DNA of 8,835 bases, taken from NCBI GenBank assembly GCA_020431135.1, contig JAGQIT010000348.1, forward strand, positions 1-8,835, in the 5' to 3' direction. Below the pieces are notes generated by a model. The model was not told the origin of the DNA. It saw only the letters and a program-made list of their open reading frames with translations, and did no database searches. A program made the position numbers and the translations under genes. This document shows positions 5,952 to 8,835 of the stretch, in pieces; position 1 is the first letter of the stretch, and every line of letters starts with the position of its first letter. The stretch comes from Myxococcales bacterium. Its GTDB lineage: Bacteria > Myxococcota_A > Polyangia > Nannocystales > Nannocystaceae.

Positions 5952-6821
5952 ATGTGTCGCTTCGCCCTCTATCTCGGGCCGCCGATCCGGCTCAGCGCCC
6001 TGGTCACCGAGCCGAGCAACTCGATCATCCACCAGAGCTACGACGCCAAGGAGCGCGAGGAGCCGCTCAACGGCGACGGCTTCGGCGTCGCCTGGTACGC
6101 CCCCGAGCTGCGCGAGGCGCCGGCGGTCTTCAAGTCGGTGACGCCGGCGTGGAATGACGTCAACCTCCTCAACCTCGCGCCGGTCACCGTGAGCCGCTGC
6201 CTCCTCGCCCACGTCCGGGCGGCGACCCCCGGGCTGGGGGTCACGCAGCTCAACTGCCACCCCTTCGTCCGCGGCCGCCTCGCGTTCATGCACAACGGGG
6301 CGATCGCCGGCTTCCGCGACCTGCGCCGCCGCCTCCAGCAGGGGCTCTCGGATCGCGAGTTCGCGGCGATCCAGGGGAGCACCGACTCGGAGCACATCCT
6401 CGCGCTGATCGCCGACGCCTACGACCGGGCGACGGACGCGGCGACCGAGCTCGAGCGGATGGCGACGGCGGTCGAGGCCTCGATCCGCGAGGTCGAGCAC
6501 CTGCGCGCCTCCGCGGGGATCGAGGCGCCCTCCTTCCTCAACCTCGCGCTCACCGACGGCGTGCGGGCGGTCGTCACCCGCTACGTCAGCCCTGGCGCTG
6601 GCGTGCCGCCGCACTCCCTGTACAGCGCCCGCGGCCGCCTCGTGATCGAGGAGGGCGAGGGGCGCCTCATCGATCACGAGGAGGAGGAGCCGGCCGTGCT
6701 CATCGCCTCGGAGCCGCTCGGCCCGCGCCGGCGCTGGGAGGCCGTGCCCTTCAACAACATGGTGCTCGTCGACGGCGACGGGACGACGACGCTGCGCCCG
6801 CTCGTCGACGAGGCGAGCTAG
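5952..6821 (+). CDS. Class II glutamine amidotransferase (Dug3/YafJ-like)
   Basis: A 289-residue N-terminal-nucleophile amidotransferase. The protein starts MCRFALYLGPP, so removal of Met1 exposes Cys2 as the catalytic nucleophile; this decides the ATG at 5952 although the frame is open 543 nt further upstream. Other class II hallmarks: EPLNGDGFGVAWY (37-49), AHVRAAT (86-92), NCHPF (101-105), MHNG with oxyanion-hole Asn/Gly (113-116) and STDSEH with the glutamine-binding Asp145. The later IASEPL (251-256) and VPFNNM (265-270) and the early IRLSALVTEPSNSIIHQSYDA pattern resemble yeast Dug3, a subunit of a glutathione-degrading complex, and bacterial YafJ, more than EgtC. No synthase domain is fused, and no ergothioneine genes or Dug1/Dug2 relatives are nearby, so the acceptor and true reaction are unknown. 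Family assignment is firm, the physiological role open. Confidence 0.92.
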   Translation: MCRFALYLGPPIRLSALVTEPSNSIIHQSYDAKEREEPLNGDGFGVAWYAPELREAPAVFKSVTPAWNDVNLLNLAPVTVSRCLLAHVRAATPGLGVTQLNCHPFVRGRLAFMHNGAIAGFRDLRRRLQQGLSDREFAAIQGSTDSEHILALIADAYDRATDAATELERMATAVEASIREVEHLRASAGIEAPSFLNLALTDGVRAVVTRYVSPGAGVPPHSLYSARGRLVIEEGEGRLIDHEEEEPAVLIASEPLGPRRRWEAVPFNNMVLVDGDGTTTLRPLVDEAS

Positions 6822-7125
6822 GAGCGGCGTCCAGCGAAGCGCCGCGCGCCCTCGCTCGCCGGCACAGCGGCGTCCTGTCGATCTCGAGAGCCCGACGACT
6901 GCCGCGCTCGAGCGCTGGTTGAAGGCTCGGCGAGCCACCTCGGAGCCTGTCCGAGCTTCGCGGCGTGGCCTCGGCGTAGCGGCGATTCGCCGCGCGTCGA
7001 GCATCCCGGCGCCCGGACGGACGCGAGGGGGATTCTGTCCGCGTCGTCGCCAAGCGCCTGCGCTGTCGCGTGCTCAGGGCGACGATCGGCCCGCGAGGCA
7101 GGCCTCGAGCTCGAAGCACCTCCGC
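6822..7125. other. 304 bp convergent intergenic region without a recognisable gene
   Basis: It lies between the 3' ends of the amidotransferase (+) and the Coa1-like gene (-). I find no convincing ORF, tRNA or conserved RNA shape; frames crossing it are Arg/Ser/Ala-rich shadows. A 5-bp stem CGAGG/CCTCG with a four-base CAGG loop sits at 7094-7107, just after the stop of the - strand gene, and could help end its transcription, but it has no T-tract. The region is less regular in third-position GC than the genes, as expected for noncoding DNA. Confidence 0.5.
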
Positions 7126-7926
7126 CTAATGGGCGAGGCTGATCAGCACGTCGACCTCGCCGTCGTCGCGGATCCGCAGGTGCCCCGTGTCGAGGATCAA
7201 CGCGAGATCCGGATCGCCGTCGGCGGCGCTGCGCCGCGAGTCGCTGGCGCCCTTGAGCTCGCCCGCCGCCGTCTTGCAGTGGGCGTCGCCGTTCTCGCCG
7301 CCGTCGTAGACGACGTGCTCGCCGCAGCTCACGAGGATCTTGCAGTTGTGCGGGCTGCTCGCCGGGAACGCCGGGTTGGGGCGGACGAAGAGAGTGCAGC
7401 GATCGCCCTTGGCGACGCCGTCGACGCCCTCGGCGAGGCGGACCTTGCCGTGCTTCTCGACCGCGCCGGCGAGGGCCCCCAGGTCCTTCGGGATGTGGAC
7501 GTCGGGGGCGAGGCTCGGGGGCGTCGAGCCGGCGTCGGGGGCCGGCGCGGCGCTCGAGCTGTCGACCGCCGCCGCGTCGGCGCAGCTCAGGACGTCGACG
7601 CTCTGACCGTCGACCTCGAGAACGGCGCGGAGGATCGTCCACTGGCCGGCGTGGCGCTCCGCGGCCCACTGGAAGCTGCCGTGCCCATGATCGCCGCCGA
7701 CCGGCATCGTCCACTGCGAGTGCCCCCAGCCGGAGCCGTGGGTCTCGGTCGAGCCGCAGGCGATCCCCGTGCGGCCGGCGATGTTCTCGCCGAGGAGGTC
7801 GACGGCGGCGGGGCAGCTGTTGAGCCGGTCGATCGCCACGTCGTAGGCGCCGCCGCAGCGCGGCACCAGCTGGCTGATGACGATGACGAAGGCCGCGACG
7901 AGGAGAACCATGAGAACGCGTCGCAC
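7126..7926 (-). CDS. Membrane-anchored Cys-rich protein, N-terminal part possibly Coa1-like
   Basis: A 266-residue protein with an uncleaved-looking N-terminal helix (about 4-20) and the rest probably outside the cytoplasm. Part one (about 25-115) contains CPAAVDLLGENI (38-49), then Gly/His-rich strands and WTILRAVLEVDG (96-107). This order, a helix ending in LLG(E/D)xI followed by strands and a W..L.V.V.G edge, reminds me of the Coa1/Tim21-like family of respiratory assembly factors; the match is by eye and tentative. A Ser/Ala/Pro linker (about 118-142) leads to part two (about 155-265), with GDRCTLFVRP (174-183), NCKILVSCG (194-202), VVYDGG, C217 and ADGDPDL (235-241), which I do not recognise. 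Eight cysteines suggest disulfides. GTG at 7926 is taken as start because a -10-like hexamer lies 6 nt upstream; ATG at 7911 would remove five residues. It lies 27 bp downstream of the DUF4386 gene. Confidence 0.75.
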   Translation of the reverse strand: MRRVLMVLLVAAFVIVISQLVPRCGGAYDVAIDRLNSCPAAVDLLGENIAGRTGIACGSTETHGSGWGHSQWTMPVGGDHGHGSFQWAAERHAGQWTILRAVLEVDGQSVDVLSCADAAAVDSSSAAPAPDAGSTPPSLAPDVHIPKDLGALAGAVEKHGKVRLAEGVDGVAKGDRCTLFVRPNPAFPASSPHNCKILVSCGEHVVYDGGENGDAHCKTAAGELKGASDSRRSAADGDPDLALILDTGHLRIRDDGEVDVLISLAH

Positions 7927-7932
7927 GCGGAG

Positions 7933-7938
7933 ATTCTA
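7933..7938 (-). promoter_or_regulatory. -10-like hexamer TAGAAT directly before the Coa1-like gene
   Basis: On the - strand TAGAAT is followed by six bases (CTCCGC) and then the GTG start at 7926. It is an AT-rich island in the 27 bp gap after the DUF4386 stop codon. There is no Shine-Dalgarno, so it is the third leaderless-type arrangement in this window and suggests an own promoter instead of, or in addition to, read-through from the upstream gene. No -35 match was found. Confidence 0.45.
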
Positions 7939-7953
7939 CCGGCCGCCTCGCGC

Positions 7954-8763
7954 TCAGGCGCCGCGGATCCGGCCGCCGACGGGCGGTCGCCAGCGCACGC
8001 CCTTGGCCACGAGCCACAGGGCGAGGAGGACCTCGGCCATCGCCAGCGCGGCGAGGACGGGGCCGAGCGTCGCCTTGACCGCGGGCGCGATGAAGTAGGC
8101 GATGTTGTCGACGAGGTAGGCGACGCCGCCGAGGGTCACGAGCGCCGAGAGGGCGGTCGGGAGCAGGCGCGCGCGCAGCAGGAGCGCGCCGAGGAGCGTG
8201 AGGTGGACGCCGAAGAAGACCAGCGAGAGGTGGAAGCCGGCGTCGAAGAGCTGGAGGTGCGAGAGCGCGAGGGCCTCGCGCTGGGCGACCCCGAGGGCCG
8301 CGAGGCCGGGGTCCTGGAGGACGATCAGCGCGCCCGCGTAGTGGAGGAGGACCGCGCCGACGATCGCCGTGTAGACCAGGCGAAAGGCGGCGGCGGTCAG
8401 GGCCCACGTCCGCGTGAAGGGGCGAAGGAGAGCGTAGAAGAGGATCGCCACCGGGACGTCGCAGAGGAAGGCGACGAGGTAGCCGACGAAGCCGAGGCTG
8501 AACTGCTCCGGCGCCGCGAGGATCCGCGTCGCGGTCTCGTGCGCGTCGCCGGCGACGAACATCGCCGCCCGCGTGCCGACCTCCGCGAAGATCGCCGCGA
8601 CCGTCATGACCAGGAGGAGCGCCCCCGCGAGGCGAGCGAGGCGCGCGGCGGTCCGCTGCGGCGCGTCGGCGCCGCGATCCAGGGCGCCGTCGCCGGTCGC
8701 CGCGGCGCTCGTTTGGGCGCCCTCATCCTCGAGTGTCCGCAACAGATCTGTATGGCTCGTCAT
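7954..8763 (-). CDS. DUF4386-family integral membrane protein
   Basis: A 269-residue polytopic protein. A hydrophilic N-terminal tail (1-40) precedes about six membrane helices (43-63, 92-112, 120-148, 177-198, 202-225, 232-253). Patterns typical of DUF4386: ARLAGALLL after the tail, AGDAHETATRILAAPEQF (71-88) after helix 1, ILFYALLRPF (107-116), the FDAGFHLSLVFFGVHLTLLGALL segment (173-195), LLPTALSALVTLGGVAYLVD (200-219) and a closing E-x5-LWLVAKG (244-254). Length fits the family (about 210-250) plus a longer tail. The biochemical role of the family is unknown. The start at 8763 is supported by a strong Shine-Dalgarno. It is first in a probable two-gene unit with the Coa1-like gene. The family call is confident; no function can be inferred. 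Confidence 0.87.
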   Translation of the reverse strand: MTSHTDLLRTLEDEGAQTSAAATGDGALDRGADAPQRTAARLARLAGALLLVMTVAAIFAEVGTRAAMFVAGDAHETATRILAAPEQFSLGFVGYLVAFLCDVPVAILFYALLRPFTRTWALTAAAFRLVYTAIVGAVLLHYAGALIVLQDPGLAALGVAQREALALSHLQLFDAGFHLSLVFFGVHLTLLGALLLRARLLPTALSALVTLGGVAYLVDNIAYFIAPAVKATLGPVLAALAMAEVLLALWLVAKGVRWRPPVGGRIRGA

Positions 8764-8769
8764 CTCGAT

Positions 8770-8776
8770 CCCCTCC
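8770..8776 (-). promoter_or_regulatory. Ribosome binding site of the DUF4386 gene
   Basis: GGAGGGG on the - strand ends 6 nt before the ATG at 8763. It fixes the start and shows that this organism also uses classical Shine-Dalgarno initiation, in contrast to the leaderless-type starts elsewhere in the window. Confidence 0.75.
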
Positions 8777-8835
8777 GCGGCCGCGTCCGTCTCGTCGCGC
8801 GACCCGAGTACCTGTCTATCTGGGCGCCGCTGCGG

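Noticed and set aside
5952..6821. Assignment as EgtC (ergothioneine biosynthesis)
   Set aside because: The IRLS...IIHQSYDA and NGDGFGVAWY context is closer to Dug3/YafJ, and no egtB or egtD is nearby.
4432..6966. Shared CTTCGCGGCG word in the prfH leader and in the 6822-7125 spacer
   Set aside because: A ten-base GC-rich match between two noncoding stretches, without symmetry or further copies in similar positions, is not persuasive.
5880..7004. N-terminal extension of the lipoprotein frame to 622 codons
   Set aside because: The extra part is Arg/Glu/Ala-rich and antisense to the amidotransferase, while a complete signal peptide with lipobox starts at 5879.
6818..8407. 529-codon - strand frame overlapping the Coa1-like and DUF4386 genes
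   Set aside because: Arg/Pro/Gly-rich shadow frame; the alternative frames have membrane helices and family motifs.

Overview
The window is extremely GC-rich DNA with strong G/C preference at third codon positions, so long spurious open frames run antisense to almost every real gene. The best guess at source is a deltaproteobacterial predator/soil lineage (Myxococcota, perhaps Nannocystaceae). This rests on base composition and on the outer-membrane-type lipoprotein with a long Thr/Ser/Asp/Ala linker right after the lipobox, a style I associate with that group. It is an inference; there is no rRNA or other marker here.

Region 1 (about 60-4205, + strand) is a transport cluster: a secreted solute-binding protein with an excellent Shine-Dalgarno site; 8 bp later, a fused TRAP-type large permease with a long acidic, coiled-coil-like N-terminal extension; then, after 78 bp, an unrecognised membrane protein with a ~160-residue soluble middle domain. 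The first two should form a substrate-capture/translocation pair. The third is an associated protein of unknown role.

Region 2 (4206-5111, + strand) is a 237 bp spacer followed by a complete peptide chain release factor homolog of the PrfH type (GGQ present). No RtcB RNA ligase gene, its usual partner, is visible.

Region 3 (5136-6821): a lipoprotein gene on the - strand, converging on prfH with a 24 bp gap, contains an in-frame 21/18-bp tandem repeat. It is divergent, across 72 bp, from a + strand class II glutamine amidotransferase of the Dug3/YafJ kind.

Region 4 (6822-8835, - strand): a 304 bp convergent spacer without a recognisable gene, then a membrane-anchored, Cys-rich two-part protein (N-terminal part possibly Coa1-like), and upstream of it a DUF4386-family six-helix membrane protein with a clear Shine-Dalgarno site.

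The most notable cross-cutting pattern is regulatory. Three genes (prfH, the amidotransferase, the Coa1-like gene) lack a Shine-Dalgarno site and instead have a TAnnnT -10-like hexamer ending 6-7 nt before the start codon, as expected for leaderless transcripts. Two others (the solute-binding protein and DUF4386) have textbook Shine-Dalgarno sites. Most of the window is ordinary chromosomal content; I see no mobile element, CRISPR array, tRNA or rRNA.
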